NCBI GenBank assembly: GCA_002110485.1 | Contig: MOWL01000048.1 | Location: 620,001 to 684,000, forward strand | Source: Emergomyces orientalis | Taxonomy: Eukaryota; Ascomycota; Eurotiomycetes; Onygenales; Ajellomycetaceae | Direction: 5' to 3' | DNA: 64,000 bases | Part shown: positions 1 to 12,963 of the stretch, piece after piece | How the letters are laid out: each line of letters starts with the position of its first letter | How positions within the stretch are numbered: position 1 is the stretch's first letter | Notes under the pieces: generated by a model | Database searches by the model: none | Told to the model about the DNA's origin: nothing | Seen by the model: the letters and a program-made list of their open reading frames with translations, nothing else | Translations under genes and position numbers: made by a program

Positions 1-153
1 CCCCCTGTCAATACAAACATTCTCAAGACTGAAGCTGAGAGCCCTTTCAGCAGCAAGCCTTTTTGAATATTACTCGGCCAGCATGGACACATCTATATAT
101 ATGACCTGCCCAGCACTTTACTGGTGAAAACCCTCATTCTTACCGACTCTCCT

Positions 154-384
154 TCAGTAAGCTTTTGCAGCATCGTGACCCTCGACCGCGATGCCAATAT
201 CCGCCGTGCTACGTGTGCTTCCCCTTAACTTCAGTGCGTGCCCTCCCATAAGTCCATACGGAATTTGGCTCTCCCCAAATATATGAACATGTAGGTCCGC
301 TGCGGAAATAAGATTGGCTTCTGAGAGACCTTGTGCTTCATTCATTAATTTTGGAAATTTTTCCCAGGTATATAAGGGCACCAT
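154..384 (-). pseudogene. Nucleotidyltransferase-like fragment
   Basis: This 76-residue reading frame contains LMGGHALKLRGSTRSTADIG near residues 45-64. It resembles the start of fungal nucleotidyltransferase-fold proteins, where a GG...RG...T pattern is followed by an acidic pair. Here the expected D-x-D reads DIGIAV, so one acidic residue appears lost. The frame stops after VEGHDAAKAY, and the remaining 150 bases to the window edge carry no clean continuation, although more exons could lie beyond the edge. It may be a decayed copy or the 5' part of a gene cut by the window. Family assignment rests on motif resemblance only. Confidence 0.35.
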
Positions 385-1160
385 GCCCAGGAGACGAAGT
401 TAACTTCCTTGTCAAGATCCTTGTGAGATGAACGCAAGGGAGTTAGTTATATCTTCTTGACCAAAACCAACTTCTCATGGACTTCACCCTTGTTCATGAC
501 CTTGATTGCTTTCAGATGGTTTCGGGGACCACCACACACCTGGCACAGCGAAGTGATAGCAGGTTATTAGAAACAAACATCACCAACTTCATCGTTAGGA
601 TGTTACCCTCCATACCACTATGAGAACGTTTGCTCGAGTGTTGCCAGGAAGCTTTGATGTGCAAAAGGGCTCTGGAGTAGCTAAGAATAACATCCATGTT
701 GTGCCAGCCATTGGTCAGCCATGCACGATCTTAAAGGCGCCGCAAGGTTGGGAACACGTCAAAAACATGAAGGGCTAAATTACTCCACATTGTATTTCTA
801 CGATTGGCATTAATCCAAACGTGATCTTCCTAAACAAAATATTCGCTAAAAGTCGGCTGCCTATGTGTGACTTCACCTTAATTTCACTGCTGCCTGATAG
901 CCACCATTTTCCAAATGGTCATTTTGCTATGCAGCTGGCCAAGATTTCCCCCAGAATATCACACAACTGGTCAACAAGCTTGTCAGGAATATAGTTTCCG
1001 CAAGCTGATTTCTCCTCCGGGCGGAGATAATACAAGCAAGAATTTACACAGTTCACTAGTTCATATTGTTAACTAACCCCCCAACTCTCCTGCAATTAAT
1101 CTTTCGAATAGATCACTATTTGCCAAACCCTCTACATTACCAGCCTCTTACTCTTTACTC
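385..1160. other. Spacer with unassigned coding-like scraps
   Basis: No complete gene is visible. The minus strand carries short open stretches, for example 512-697, that do not join into a recognisable domain. They could be upstream exons or debris of the same broken gene as the fragment at 154-384. The right end is the presumed promoter of the DUF2306 gene. Confidence 0.3.
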
Positions 1161-2177
1161 ATGGTCAGCTTCTGCACGCTTGGGAAGCTATTCAACACGA
1201 TGTCACGCTGGCAACGTATATATACTTGTCTCGGTTTCACCAAATCCTACAATGCACTCTTATTCAGCCTTTTTGCGACTCCCTTCTTCCTCTTTGCGTT
1301 GTCTCAAGCCATTCAGTTCTTCGTCCTCAAAAGTATCCCCCAAACATCCCCTGGAGAACAATACTGGTTGCGATCAGGCCGCGGCCGTTTAGGCATATAC
1401 CTCCACCTCACTACAGTCCTCCCATTCTCCCTCCTCTCCATCTTCCAGCTGGTTCCCGCCATCCGGCGTAAATGGCCTGCCTTCCATCGCATCAATGGCC
1501 GTGTCTCCATGGCCCTCTTCCTCATCTCCAACATTGGCGCCATCATGATCGCAGACCATACTTTCGGTGGTGCTCTCGATATGCAGTTCATGGTCATCTG
1601 CCTTGCCACACTGCCGACCATCGGTGGCGCATTGGCATATTACAACATTTACCGTTTGCAACTCGATCAACATCGGGCATGGATGTTGCGCACCATGTTC
1701 TATGCCGGTGTCATATTAACGTCACGCCCTATCATAGCCATAGGAGCGGTAATCACATCGATACTTGGCACGTACCGGAATATATGGCCGTGTGAAATGA
1801 TCGACTTTGCCTGGAGGGAACATGGCGCCGCTGCTGGGGACTACTTAGCCTACTACCCGCAATGTGCACTTTCTTTCAACAATGCGGCAGTTCCCGCTGC
1901 CATTGTCACGGCGAATATTTTTAGTGAGCATGACGCGGCGGAGATTGGAGCCAGTTTCCAGATCACAGCATCAACGTCGTTCATGCTTTCGTTGATCCTG
2001 CACGCGGCTGGTGTCGAGATTTATCTTGCTCTTACGCAGGGGGAGGCTAATCGGCTACGGATAGAGAGCTATAGACGGCAACATGCGGCAGGGCACACAA
2101 ATCCTGGAAGTGCGGGTTTGGTTGCGGATAGATTTGGAGATACTGGTCTCGGGAAATATCCTGGAAAGGAGGAATGA
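1161..2177 (+). CDS. DUF2306 multi-pass membrane protein
   Basis: This is a single-exon frame of 338 residues. Hydrophobic segments lie at about residues 31-54, 78-98, 115-131, 139-162, 178-202 and 268-290, with another possible one near 240-255. Two conserved signatures of the DUF2306 family are present: FHRINGR at 108-114, between the second and third segments, and QHRAWMLR at 170-177, before the fifth. The family is known from bacteria and filamentous fungi and its function is undefined. The tail after residue 300 is polar. The first ATG is used; the next in-frame methionine (residue 14) would remove only a short polar leader. No intron is needed. Confidence 0.75.
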   Translation: MVSFCTLGKLFNTMSRWQRIYTCLGFTKSYNALLFSLFATPFFLFALSQAIQFFVLKSIPQTSPGEQYWLRSGRGRLGIYLHLTTVLPFSLLSIFQLVPAIRRKWPAFHRINGRVSMALFLISNIGAIMIADHTFGGALDMQFMVICLATLPTIGGALAYYNIYRLQLDQHRAWMLRTMFYAGVILTSRPIIAIGAVITSILGTYRNIWPCEMIDFAWREHGAAAGDYLAYYPQCALSFNNAAVPAAIVTANIFSEHDAAEIGASFQITASTSFMLSLILHAAGVEIYLALTQGEANRLRIESYRRQHAAGHTNPGSAGLVADRFGDTGLGKYPGKEE

Positions 2178-4466
2178 TTTACCCCGTGTTATAATAGTGA
2201 TAGCTACCAGCGATGGAAATAGTTTCGATCAAAGGACGGGGTCTTCGTCGAGGCTATTCGTAATGCCTACAAATTTTATATCGCAGGTGATTTACGAATT
2301 CATTGCAATGTCGCTGAATTGATGCAGATCATCATCCTCCCTCTTATTCCGCTGATCACAGCCGATATAGCTTGATAGCGCAACAGTAGGCTAACCCTAG
2401 AAAAGTGGTAATTCCGGCTTGAAAACTGTAGCTCCAAGATTGGCGGGCACTTTAGTTTCTCTTAGCGCAGCATTGCAGGTTCAAAATACTACCAATTACG
2501 GGCACGCAACTGCCTACAAAGCGGCAAGAGTTTGTCTCTGCTATATTGCCTTGGGCACTTTTGACCAAATTGTCAGTCTGTCACTGTATCACGTTCGCTT
2601 AAAATATGATCAAGGCGCCGAGTTTCTCCAGAAGTAGGGCCATCGTTTCCATATGTTTGATAAATTAGAGTCATGTATTAACCAATTCCGAATCAAGCCG
2701 CTACCGTTTACTGTAGGGTAGTATGTTCTGTGTTATTTTGGTTTGAAGTCGCCAAAATATTCATAGGTTTTTGTTTCGTTTCCAAAGGCTCTCCCTTCGC
2801 TTCCTCTGGTCAAAATAATGTTTTCACTTATTGTGTCTATTTCTTACGTTCATTTCGAGAGATATCAGCACAACATACGATCTTTTGCCGCATTTACTTT
2901 CTAAGCTGAGGAATCCATGCCGCCCTGACCCGGCCCCTGGATAGGTTATACTACCAACGGCTAGCATTCCTAACCGTCTAGGGGATGAGATATCAGCGGA
3001 TTTTTGCCCCCTTTTTGCGCCAGGCAGGAGAAGGTCAGAGTTCTTCTACCAAGTGGACATAAATCCATATCAAGTGGCGTCAGAATCAAGGGGCCATTAT
3101 TACGCAGGCCATTTTTTAGTTGTGGATGACGATCCTTGCAAGACAATCCATTTCCCAAGGCGAAAAACACTGAACAGCTAGACGGGCTTGAAACCGAAAA
3201 AAATCACTTACCTCTCGCGGCTTACTTTACACCGCAAGCAAGCCCAGAAATTAGGCCGTCCATACGCCAGGGGCGGCGGTAAAGTTTTCGGCAACAAATT
3301 CTTCGTGTCATTTTTCTCTATTTATCAAGGAATGAAAAGCTGGAACATAATGAGGGATGAATTGCTCTATGATAGCCATTGTGATACATATAATAATGGA
3401 GAGCTACTATTATTCAAGCATACTAGTATTCTGAAACCCTGGCACAAGCGAGCCGCTTTGGTGTATACATTTGTTTTTTGTGGTATGTTGATTCGAGTCG
3501 GCACGCCGTGAAGCAAATCCTGTTAGAAGTTTTTGTTTAACTGGTTTTTGTTTAATTGTTTTACACAGTCGGTGTCATCGGCAATGGTTTCAATTTTGTT
3601 TAGAGGGACATTTTGCCAGCCAAAAAGGTTTTCAAAGAATCCCAATGTTCTGGTCGGCGCAAATCCTGGCGTTGAGTGTCAAAGTAGCTAACATTACACA
3701 AATGACCCGGTTGGCTGGTTGTAGGCTGGACTGCCAATCTGTCAGTCGTCATGCCCCACCTGACAAAGCAATCCCATTGCCGCAGCATGGACCCATCGAG
3801 GGGTCATGACAAAAGCGAGTAAAACTTGTTTCAGACTGAGACTCATACATCGTAACTGCATTTCCCATGCATGCAGAAATTGCAGAGTACTACCAGTAAC
3901 TAGATGGATAGGAACAATAAATCCTTAGGGCAAATGGCTCAAAGCGGCAATCCAGCCCTATGTGTTCCTAATTGGGCGAATTCCACCGCCGCCCGTAGCT
4001 ATTCGAAGCGTGCAAAATGATATGTCAGCAATCAGATTTCTGGAGCTAATCCCTTTTGGGCACTGTTCATTTTCTAGACCATTTTTCAGCCTCAAACCCA
4101 GGCCCAGCGTCGTATCAACGACCAAACCATCTACAATATCTCCATCCTCCCTCGGATTCCCCCAATTCTTCATTCCCTCCCTACACTCCGCTTCCGCCTC
4201 CTCCACGCCATGGTATATCCCTTCTTTACGGCATAACAACTTTTCGCCAACTACGTCTACCGTTCTATTCTACGACCTGCTTTCGTCCCCGGTTCCCCGC
4301 TAGGCCTCCCACTCGCTAAGACGTCACTACAAACAATCTACCCCGCCTGAGATCTTGCAACATCGCGATATACAATCCCTCTCTACAACACCCATTTCCA
4401 TGCACAGGACTTAAGATAAAGAGGAGCAGCTGCTTTGAGTCGTCGTTCATTCCACCATCCGCAGCC
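2178..4466. other. Long spacer upstream of ncs1
   Basis: About 2.3 kb with no recognisable gene on either strand. Open frames here are short and lack domain or codon signals. The last 350 bases (about 4130-4460) are strongly pyrimidine-rich on the plus strand, as is common in fungal 5' leaders, and probably hold the ncs1 promoter and leader. Confidence 0.4.
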
Positions 4467-5514
4467 ATGGGGAAATCGTGAGGATCCTTTCCCTCCCTGC
4501 CTGTTCTCAGCGGTTGCCCGCTCATACCCTTACTTTTCCCCCTCCTCTTAGTTAGCCATTCCAACGGGTTGATGCAGGACTACTACACCCACACCGTCTT
4601 TATAGACTGGTCTATGTCATTCGGCTGGAGGCTTGCTGTTAGTCGGTTCATTTGGTCATCGTGTAATGCACTTTCTGTGTTGGTTGTGAAATCCTAATGG
4701 AAAGAGTTTCACAAATTGCGCCTTGTCATCACACAAAAACAGTCCTGATAATTAATGCTAACTGCTCGATGTTTGTTATGAAAGACAATCGAAACTCTCC
4801 CCTTCGCAGCTGGACGAACTGCAGAAGGCAACCCATTTTGATAGAAAAGAACTACAGCAATGGTACAAAGGTACTCATTCGTCTTTTTCTTCTTCAATTA
4901 CATTTTGCTACTACGGAATGTTCCATTGGAGTTTGCGTTGGCATGTTATTTAACCAATTATCCAGGTTTTCTTAAGGACTGCCCCTCCGGCACCCTGACG
5001 AAGGAAGAGTTCCAAAAAATCTACCGGCAATTCTTCCCCTTCGGAGACCCGTCATCCTTCGCGAATTACGTTTTTAGAGTCTTCGATTCCGATGATAGCG
5101 GCATGATTGATTTCAAAGAGTTCATCTGCGCCTTGTCCATAACCTCGAGAGGAAGAATGGAGGATAAATTAGACTGGGCTTTCCAGTTATATGATATAGA
5201 TGGTGATGGGAAAATAACCTATGAAGAAATGTTGGCTATTGTTGAGGCTATATATAAAATGGTGCGTCTTAATACTCCCTGTCCCTGTTTTTTTCCCTTC
5301 TCATAGTCTAACTTTCTGGATTGCTTGTCTTTAGGTCGGTTCGATGGTTAAACTACCCGAAGACGAAGATACACCAGAGAAGCGCGTTCGAAAGATCTTC
5401 CGCATGATGGATAAGGATGAGAATGGAAGCTTGGACCTCGAAGAATTCAAAGAGGGTAGTAAAAGAGATGAAACTATTGTCAGCGCCTTGTCTCTGTATG
5501 ATGGCCTAGTGTGA
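4467..5514 (+). CDS. ncs1: Neuronal calcium sensor 1 (frequenin)
   Basis: An EF-hand calcium sensor that in fungi binds membranes and the phosphatidylinositol 4-kinase Pik1. It joins from four exons: 4467-4477, 4785-4870, 4966-5261 and 5335-5514, giving 190 residues, the usual family length. Exon 1 is only 11 nt (ATG GGG AAA TC) and supplies the N-myristoylation signal MGKS; exon 2 continues QSKLSPSQLDELQ. Three canonical EF-hand loops are visible: DSDDSGMIDFKE, DIDGDGKITYEE and DKDENGSLDLEE. The first EF-hand (around KDCPSGTLTKEE) is degenerate, as is normal in this family. The protein ends SALSLYDGLV, the typical NCS-1 tail. All splice sites are GT-AG, and the first intron has a GCTAAC branch sequence. 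The small first exon is easily missed by gene finders. Confidence 0.95.
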
Positions 5515-7818
5515 TATAAAAAAAAAGCGCGACATCTGCAGGGGGATTTCAGTCGCCCTGCGGTTGCAAGGATAGACATGCTACCATTTTATGACCACCG
5601 GGGTCAAACATTTGCCCTATGTTTTTGGCAGACTCTTCTTCTTTCATTTTCGAGTGGTGCGTGTGGAGGGTTCTTTAAGGGAGTTTTGGATCGCTGTCTG
5701 TCTCATTTTTACACTACGCTGCCATACAAAACCCCCTTCCTCGTCATGTACTCCGTATCCTCGATGCATACAAAACCACACCCTCCACCGACACAACCGC
5801 CATCACCCACCTCTCTCCTCCCTACTCTCACTTCCACACGCCCCATACCCGCCTTTACCCCACCTAACGGTTACGTGGCGGAGGCTACGGGTTTCGTGCT
5901 TCCGTTTCTGGTGGGAAATGTGCCATGATTTCCATGTTTCTATTGCGATATGAAAGATTTTGAACTTCCTTTTTGTTGTTTCCCTCTTCCATTTTCATTT
6001 CTCTCAGCCACGCAAGTGACAGCCATATGAATTAAAACCACCCGCTTGCAATCTATGTTTCTTCCCATTTCTTTTCTTTATTCTCTTGCCTGTATGTTTT
6101 CCAGCGCTTTTTTGTTTTAATTGTATCTCATGCAGCTCATCTGTGATGGAGTGATTTCCTTTGTTTTACCTTACTTTACGCTGGCCTTGTTCATAGGTCA
6201 TTTTTCCCCTTCTTTGTCTGCTGCCATTCCCCCACACACCTCTGTATGCTTGGTGGTTTTCCATTTTTGTGGTGGCGATTATTAAACCAACAAGAAATCA
6301 CTGATCTTTTCCATTCACTTTTCATTTTCCGTTTTGGATTCCCCTTGCTTCCAGCACGAAAATTTCATTTCGTAAGCTGGCGAACATGATGTTTGTTTCA
6401 GGATAGCAGTTGGTCGCTTTCTAACGTTACCATTGCCGCTCATATCTCCTACCCCTATCAGTCTTCTGAAATATTTTCGTTTGTCTCCACTTTCCATTTC
6501 TCTTATAACTTACTATGACTATGCCCACACCCTTTGATTATCGACCCTGTTAAACTAGCTGCCCTTGGTATTCTGATTACGACTGAGTATTGTGTATCCC
6601 CCCTACGAACTTCTGTTGCCCCGACGGTTCTATGATTTTATGAAAGTGAGACCAAACATGGCTAGAGAGAGACAAGGGGAGAGACGAAGACTTATATTAC
6701 TCAAGAGAAGGAATATGTGTTACGATTCGTCTAAATGAAACTTGTTCCTTTTTTTTTTTCTGGGACTAATGAATGAACAGGAAAGAAAATAATAATTAAT
6801 TGGGACATCGATATAGAACGTAATTCTCTGTGGTTTTTAAGTTATATTGGTGGTCTCTGGGTATATAGAGATATATATATATACATTTTGCTACTCCGCA
6901 CACAAATGGGGAGAGCTAAGTTAAAAAAAGTAGGCATCAGCGCTGGGTTTACCAACTAAGTTCATGAGAACTAACTCAAGCCCTGTGATGACAGCGAGCG
7001 GCCATAACTGAGTCGAGCCTAGCGTTTCGATCGTTCCGTGGTTCAATATCGGAATTGCCCGAGGAGCGCCGTAGACCTCACCATTAAAATTGCTAGCCAT
7101 TCAGATAATGCCCTCGCCTGGTATTAAAAAAGTTCTATAAAATTAGATTAATCAAGAAAGTAGAACGTAGTTAGGTAGGCAAGGAAGAAGGAAAAAAAGG
7201 AAAAGCAACGCTAAACCAGACACATATACACATAAATGCAATTTGATGAAGAACAAAAATTGGGGGAGGGAAATTGAGAATAGGACATAGAAAACAGAAA
7301 CGGGTAGAAGAAAAGCGGAAAGAGGATAGAAATGGGAAATAACAAATTTTATGAATACGAAATCGGGACCAGGGGATCTAACAAGGCATTAACATACAGC
7401 GTAGCACCGCCGGCAACAAAGACAGATAGAGACGGGGGAATTAATTTTGTACAGAAGGATAGCTCGAATTAACTTCAAAAGCAGTATATTATTTAGCGCC
7501 TTGGAGAGCCAATTCAAGAAACCAATCCGAATTTTATTCCTATGAAAGCGGGACGATCGCGATCGCGCTAGCCTTCCATCAACACGAACGAAGAGGGGGT
7601 AGGATAACCGGGGTATCATGAGGTGCTGAGCGCAGAAATGGTCGCCGAAAACTCCTGAAGATATGTTTGCTAGATTTCCGACTTGGCATTGGGAAGGGCA
7701 TGTTGGCGAATATTTAGTACGATGTGACAGTAGCAATGATTTGGGGCGGGATTGAGCGGGTCTGCTGGTTCTGCCGATTTGTCTTGGAGTAGAGGGTAGA
7801 CTGAAGCCTACTTCGATA
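5515..7818. other. Spacer between convergent genes ncs1 and EMP70
   Basis: About 2.3 kb containing the 3' ends of two convergent genes. It is AT-rich with pyrimidine tracts on the left and purine tracts on the right. No coding domain is visible. One copy of the nonamer TACTCCGTA lies at 5749-5757. Confidence 0.4.
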
Positions 7819-10009
7819 TCAATCAACTTTGATAGATCGATAAATGCGCTGGATAAACATCCAGCTGGCGATTAAACCAATGGATCCTGCAATTTGAAAA
7901 AACAATCAGTACACGATTCATAAAATAAGATTTTTGGAACGAAAAGGTTGATGCCTTTTGCAGGTGAGTAGGGAGTTTAGGATAAAGAAGGATTAGATCA
8001 ACATACCAGTCAAAATAAATACTAAGAACGCTGAAAGAGCGGAATATCCCAGATACAGCACTGTACCCGTCAGCCCGCCAAAGCTCACTCGGGTAGCCCA
8101 GAAGATCAGCGCGTTCAAAAATACGTATCCGCCTGTCATGCCCGCGCCCATGAATGCCCGCCAGTGCCACCGGTAGTCCTCAGCGCATAGGAGGAAATAC
8201 ACAAGTAGGACTGTGGTTGCCGCTGAGGTAATGATCATGAGGCCATAGCAGAGGAAGAGGAATCCGAACATATAGTAGATTTTACTCGCCCAGAGGGAAT
8301 GCATGATGAAGTAGAGCTCAACAAATATGGCAGCGAACGGGAGGAGGCCTGTAATAAGGGTTGATGGGATGGGACGCAGGGAGCCAACCGCGGGTGGAAT
8401 TTGGCGAGGGATTTGGTTGGTTCTGGTTGGGCCTTCGATAACCTACGGCGAAAGCTATTAGCAAGAGAGATGATATTATAGGGAGCGCGGAATTGACATA
8501 CTGGTTGCTTCAATCCGACCCAGCTGCCTGCGACACTAAGAGGCACGCTAATAACAAACCATATCAAAACGGTGAAAAGCATGGTTGTAAATGGTACAGC
8601 TCCGCTAGACCCCTTGATCCAGACGAAAAAGTTTAAAAAGAAAAAGGTGGAAAAGGCAATTCCAGGGGTTAAAACTGGTGTGAGGATTATGAGTCTCTTC
8701 CAGGCTTCGCCACCGAACGACTTATACGCCTTCGCAGCGACGTAGCCGCCAACAAATCCAAGGAAAGTATACAAGATCAATATCATTGTCCCTAAAAATC
8801 CACGATTTGACGGGGAAAGCAAACCCAACAGTGCGAAAACTTAGAAACAAAGTTAGTCATCCTGGATACAAGAAAGCCATTTCGAAAACATGAAAATCAC
8901 TTACGGACTGTAATCCCAGTCATGACGAACAGTTGTGCGCCGTTGCCCAAGAATACACTGAGAAGAAGGGGGTGTTTCGGGCAGCGGAAAACGTCTCCAT
9001 GGACCAGCTTCCACCCGGAGTCCTCCTGAATTCCATCCTCTACAGAGGCTGAGGTGTCGTTCAAGTCATCCAATGTGATCATATCCAACCTGTTATATCT
9101 CGCAATATCCTTCTTCAAAGCGCGCAGCAAGATCGTGCTCACCAAGGCGACAAGCAAGACTACGAACACAGCAGAGTAGATGAGCGAGTACCAGTGGACA
9201 TTTGGGTCGAAAACGTGGAGATATTTATCCCAACGGGTTGCCCACACGGTAGGGGATTCTCTCCAGTACACGCTGTATGTCCATGCAATGGTGGTATCCT
9301 CATCCTCATCAACAATAGCCGGAGGTCCATCTAGGTCGCATTCCGCCTTTCCATCCACAATCTTGTTGTTCTTGCGTGAATCCGGGAGTACCAGAACACC
9401 AACAACGCGGTACTTGATTTCCTTTCCCAAGCCGCTAACTTGGTGATAGTCGATTAAGATGTTATAGTGATTATTGAGGAATGACTGTCCGTCATCGTCC
9501 ACTGAGCCTAGGAAGAATCCAGGGCTATAAAATTCGGCCTCCGTTTGCTCGTCGATATTGAGCTGGGCAGCGGGGAGCCCGTCGATTAACCAGTTAATAT
9601 TATATTGCTGCCATATCAAGCGGTTGACGAATTTGCTGCTTTTCGGGTCAAATGTCACGGCGGAACATAATGGCTTGCAAGTTTCATTCTTGGCCATATG
9701 TAGCTCAAAGGGAGAGGTGCGGATGCGGTCTCCAAATATTATGCTGCCTAGCGATTCCCGAACCTCTTTCGGGCCATCTTTGGGTTGGCAAAAGTGGAAA
9801 GCGGGGTGGTAATAGTCGTAAGGGATAACAGAATGTAGCTGTTGATCAACTTCTGATATGGCGGGTGTGAGGCGATTCACATGAAGCGGAACCAGCTGTC
9901 CTCTGTCGTATGATGTTGGCGCGACGCCTGGGAGATAGAAGGCGGAGGACAAATGCGGAGAAAGGAAGAGGGTGAAGGAGAGGAGCTGCAACTTCTTAGG
10001 ACACCACAT
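7819..10009 (-). CDS. EMP70: EMP70/TM9 superfamily nonaspanin
   Basis: An endosomal/Golgi membrane protein of the TM9SF family, implicated in sorting membrane proteins. Exons in transcript order are 10009-8905, 8839-8502, 8442-8007 and 7886-7819, 648 residues, close to yeast Emp70. The N-terminus is a signal peptide ending near HLSSAFYLPG. A lumenal domain of about 240 residues follows, then nine hydrophobic segments. Family blocks seen include LPGVAPTSY, SPFELHM, GNGAQLFVMTGIT across the first splice, SNRGFLGT, YKSFGGEAW and YYMFGFLFLCYG. The C-terminus RIYRSIKVD carries the K-x-D/E signal known to bind COPI and keep these proteins in the Golgi. Exon 1 is long and three short introns fall in the membrane domain. 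Confidence 0.94.
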
Positions 10010-10586
10010 TCTTGGATGACTATCAGATATAAACGAACTTTAATTCAGCAATGATCAAGGCCAGTCTCCGGGATAGGTGGCGTTACATACTGGGTAGGCC
10101 GCAGGTTTGCCAGAATGATAAACACTGAGCGCGGTTTCAGGACACCATGTGCTAGAGGGTAAACGAGGACACGGCTAAAGGACAGCGATGTTCGTAGGTA
10201 CAGATAATGGAGGCAGTAGGTCAAGCTGCAGGATAGCAATTGCAGCCTTGAGTATGGGGTTAGTGTAGAGGTGAAGTTGTTAAAGTTGTTGGAGGTTTCT
10301 GTGAGATTGCGGCTCACTTTTCGTACAATTAAATTACGTGGAGAGATGTCAGATCACGTGGCATAACTGTTTGTCAGACGAATATGAGGCATGACAAAAA
10401 TAGCGACAAAGTGCCCAAATAAATTTAACAGAAACCTAAATGGGTATCATATCAAGCAGAACTCTAATAAATTTAATATACATATGCAGTACCTCCCTGG
10501 TAATATTCCGTGTATCATGATACGCAGCCAAAGCGCCTTGCCAAAAATAATTCAACAGTCAACACAATCAGAATAGAAAATGAATT
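10010..10586. promoter_or_regulatory. EMP70 promoter and csn12-like 3' flank
   Basis: This 577-bp spacer separates the start of EMP70 from the stop of the upstream PCI-domain gene; both are on the minus strand. A CACGTG hexamer sits near 10356. No open frame of note is present. Confidence 0.35.
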
Positions 10587-12663
10587 CTAGCTTCCCAGAA
10601 CGCCTACAGGTCTTGCTCCGCTGAGATTAATAACACGTCCGCCCATCCCTCCCGCGGGGCTAGGCGCCAACCCCCGCGCGTTTTGGCCGAATCCAGGCTT
10701 CGGTGCTGGCTTCACCCAGCCAGGAACCTGATCATCTTCGCTCTCTTTATTGTAAATGGTTCGCCATACATTTGGGAACCCCGTAGGTAAGGGGCCTTTC
10801 ACGCGCGCTCCCGGGATTGCGAAGCGCGGGTTCTTATGAGTCAAGTATCCACGCATCAGATCTTGCACAAGCAGTGAGGCAAGGACTGATTCGAGGTCGC
10901 GCATCAGTGGTGAAGCCGCATCTGGTTCGTTTTCACCTTCCATCATGTTTTCCGCGCTGGGTATGTATGCAAGAGCATCAGAGGCGAGATTGTCGCCATC
11001 CTGGTTTTCGCCATCAGCATCGTCAGGGAGATCATTTGGGCCAGTAACTAGGACCCATTCTCCATCGCCGTCGAAATATCCGTCAGGCTTGAAGTAGTCA
11101 TCGTAATCAGTGGATGTACAGGCTGCGGTATCATTGGCAGCATCAGGTTTAGTAAATTCGCGATCTGCAGCGAAAGAAAAGAGAGGGCTGCCTCGGAAGT
11201 GGTGCGATGTTTGTGACGTTTGCCCAGGCTGAGTCATACTGGAAAGCGATTGTAATGCCGGTTTGGACCTGCGCGATTCCATCCACCTAACTGCTGCCTC
11301 TAGTTTGCTAAGGTAGAGGAATGGTGGAGGCCCTTTTTGTGCCTGCGCTTTCTGATCTCCATGGAACCCGCAGAAAATAAATATTTTCCTAGCAAGCGAA
11401 CGCCAAACTAGAATCTCACACCTATTTCGTAATTGGAGCAGAATTCCCTTGCGAGCAAAAAACTCAGCATGGGGGGAGTCAACATCCAGGTATGATCGAA
11501 AGGAACCCAAGTCACCGCTGGCAATGATCCGACAAATGGGTAAGAATATGACGTCAAAACCCTTAGATTCCGGTCGTTCGAGCAAAGAGCTAGATGGGAA
11601 ACGCCCAAGAATAATGTTACATGGTATCAAATATGTTAAAATGAGGCGTCGTTGTTGGAGCGCTTGCCTGTGGCATTGGTTATACGCGGCCTGCAATGCA
11701 GTTTGAGCTGGGAAGAAAAGATTGTTCGAAAAAAGATAGCGTCCCAAGTAGTAAAGGTAGGTTACCCTTTGCGAGGCGGGGAAATGGGAAAGCGGAGGAG
11801 ATTGGGCATTGATACTCGCAAACATCTGTTCAGCGTTTCGAAGTTTGCCACACTGTTCGGGCCATGATTAGCAACGTAGCAAGAAAACAAATAAAACAAT
11901 CCAAAAAAGCTACCTTGAATAAAAGCTTCAAGCACAAGTTTGCCATCAAATAGATGCCAACGCGTTTCCCCTCTGGCCTCCCTTGTGTGCCAGCTGCCCC
12001 GCTCCTATCCGTTAAACATTTGATAAAAGCTTCGCGGACAACGTTTGCGGATTTCTCAACGAGGGTGACTTTTTCCGCTGCTTCGTCTGATCCCGTGCCC
12101 TCCTTCAGAAGATGTGAGACTAATTCCGGTTGACGATCTAGGCCGATCGCGAGTTTCGCGAGCACCTTCGAGAGATATAGAACGGTAGGAAGGACAATGA
12201 CACCCATCTGACTATCGCTCAGTGCTATAACGCATTGACTGTATAAATATTAGGGATAAATTGTTGGTCACATTGAGGCAAGAAGGATTAACCTAAAATG
12301 AAGAACGGCATTGCAAACATACTTTAGGAGTGCTTTTAATAAATCGTAGGTATCTAAAAGGTTCTCGACATTGACATCCCGTAAGAAGGTAAAATACTGT
12401 CGTAGAAAGATGGGGAAAGCGGACCAGGAGCCGCCTGAGGGAACCACGGACTCGCATTTTCCTAGAAGTTGGCCATCATTATTCCCGTTTTGCGGGTATT
12501 GCTTTCTCATCTCCGCAATCATATCATGGTATACGGGCGGCAATGGAGGTTCGATCTGTAGAAAATCTTGCAGCTTCGGACCATCCCGATTCAGGATGAG
12601 TTGCGCAATGCTTGAGATGAAGCTATCCACGACAGGAGTTCCCCCAGTAGACGCACCCCACAT
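10587..12663 (-). CDS. PCI-domain protein, Csn12/Thp1/PCID2 family
   Basis: Family members act in the TREX-2 mRNA export complex (Thp1/PCID2) or as Csn12. Exons in transcript order are 12663-12323, 12238-11914 and 11852-10587, 643 residues. The family core lies across exons 2 and 3: NAEQMFASINAQ, then TYLYYLGRYLFSNNLFF, CHRQALQQRRLILTYLIPCN and ILGRFPSSSLL, followed by helices typical of the PCI module. The C-terminal part has SVLASLLVQDLMRGYLTH, where family members have a similar helix plus a short basic tail. An acidic low-complexity insert (about residues 430-510) makes it longer than yeast or animal relatives. Whether it is Csn12 or Thp1 cannot be settled without a tree. A LINE has landed about 300 bp upstream of the start. 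Confidence 0.82.
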
Positions 12664-12947
12664 CTTGAAGTAGAGTCAAGACAATTACAACGCGCTCACG
12701 CGGGCGACGGTGTGGTTTCGGAGTGAGGCGCAAACTAAGGATGGGGGGCAGGAACCTTGGAGGTTTATGCGGTATTTTGACAGGGTCTGCGACCCATCGA
12801 GGGATGCGGCTCGAATGATGCCGGTATGAAAGAGACGCAGCACACCCAGCTACTTAATCGCTTTGTTTGGTTATACCATAAGTCGACTAATATCAATGTT
12901 TTGCAGCATGGGTTGCTTTGACATGAACTCGGGATAACAGATGTTTA
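12664..12947. promoter_or_regulatory. Remaining proximal promoter of the PCI gene
   Basis: A 284-bp stretch between the PCI-gene start and the LINE target duplication. It is GC-balanced, unlike the neighbouring element, and holds no open frame. Any regulatory sequence further upstream has been displaced 7.5 kb by the insertion. Confidence 0.4.
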
Positions 12948-12961
12948 GATGCAATGCAAGG

Positions 12962-12963
<2 letters not shown>
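12948..12963. repeat. Left target-site duplication of the LINE
   Basis: The 16-mer GATGCAATGCAAGGAT is repeated exactly at 20453-20468. It abuts the (ATT)n tract that ends the element, as expected for target-primed reverse transcription. Confidence 0.9.
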
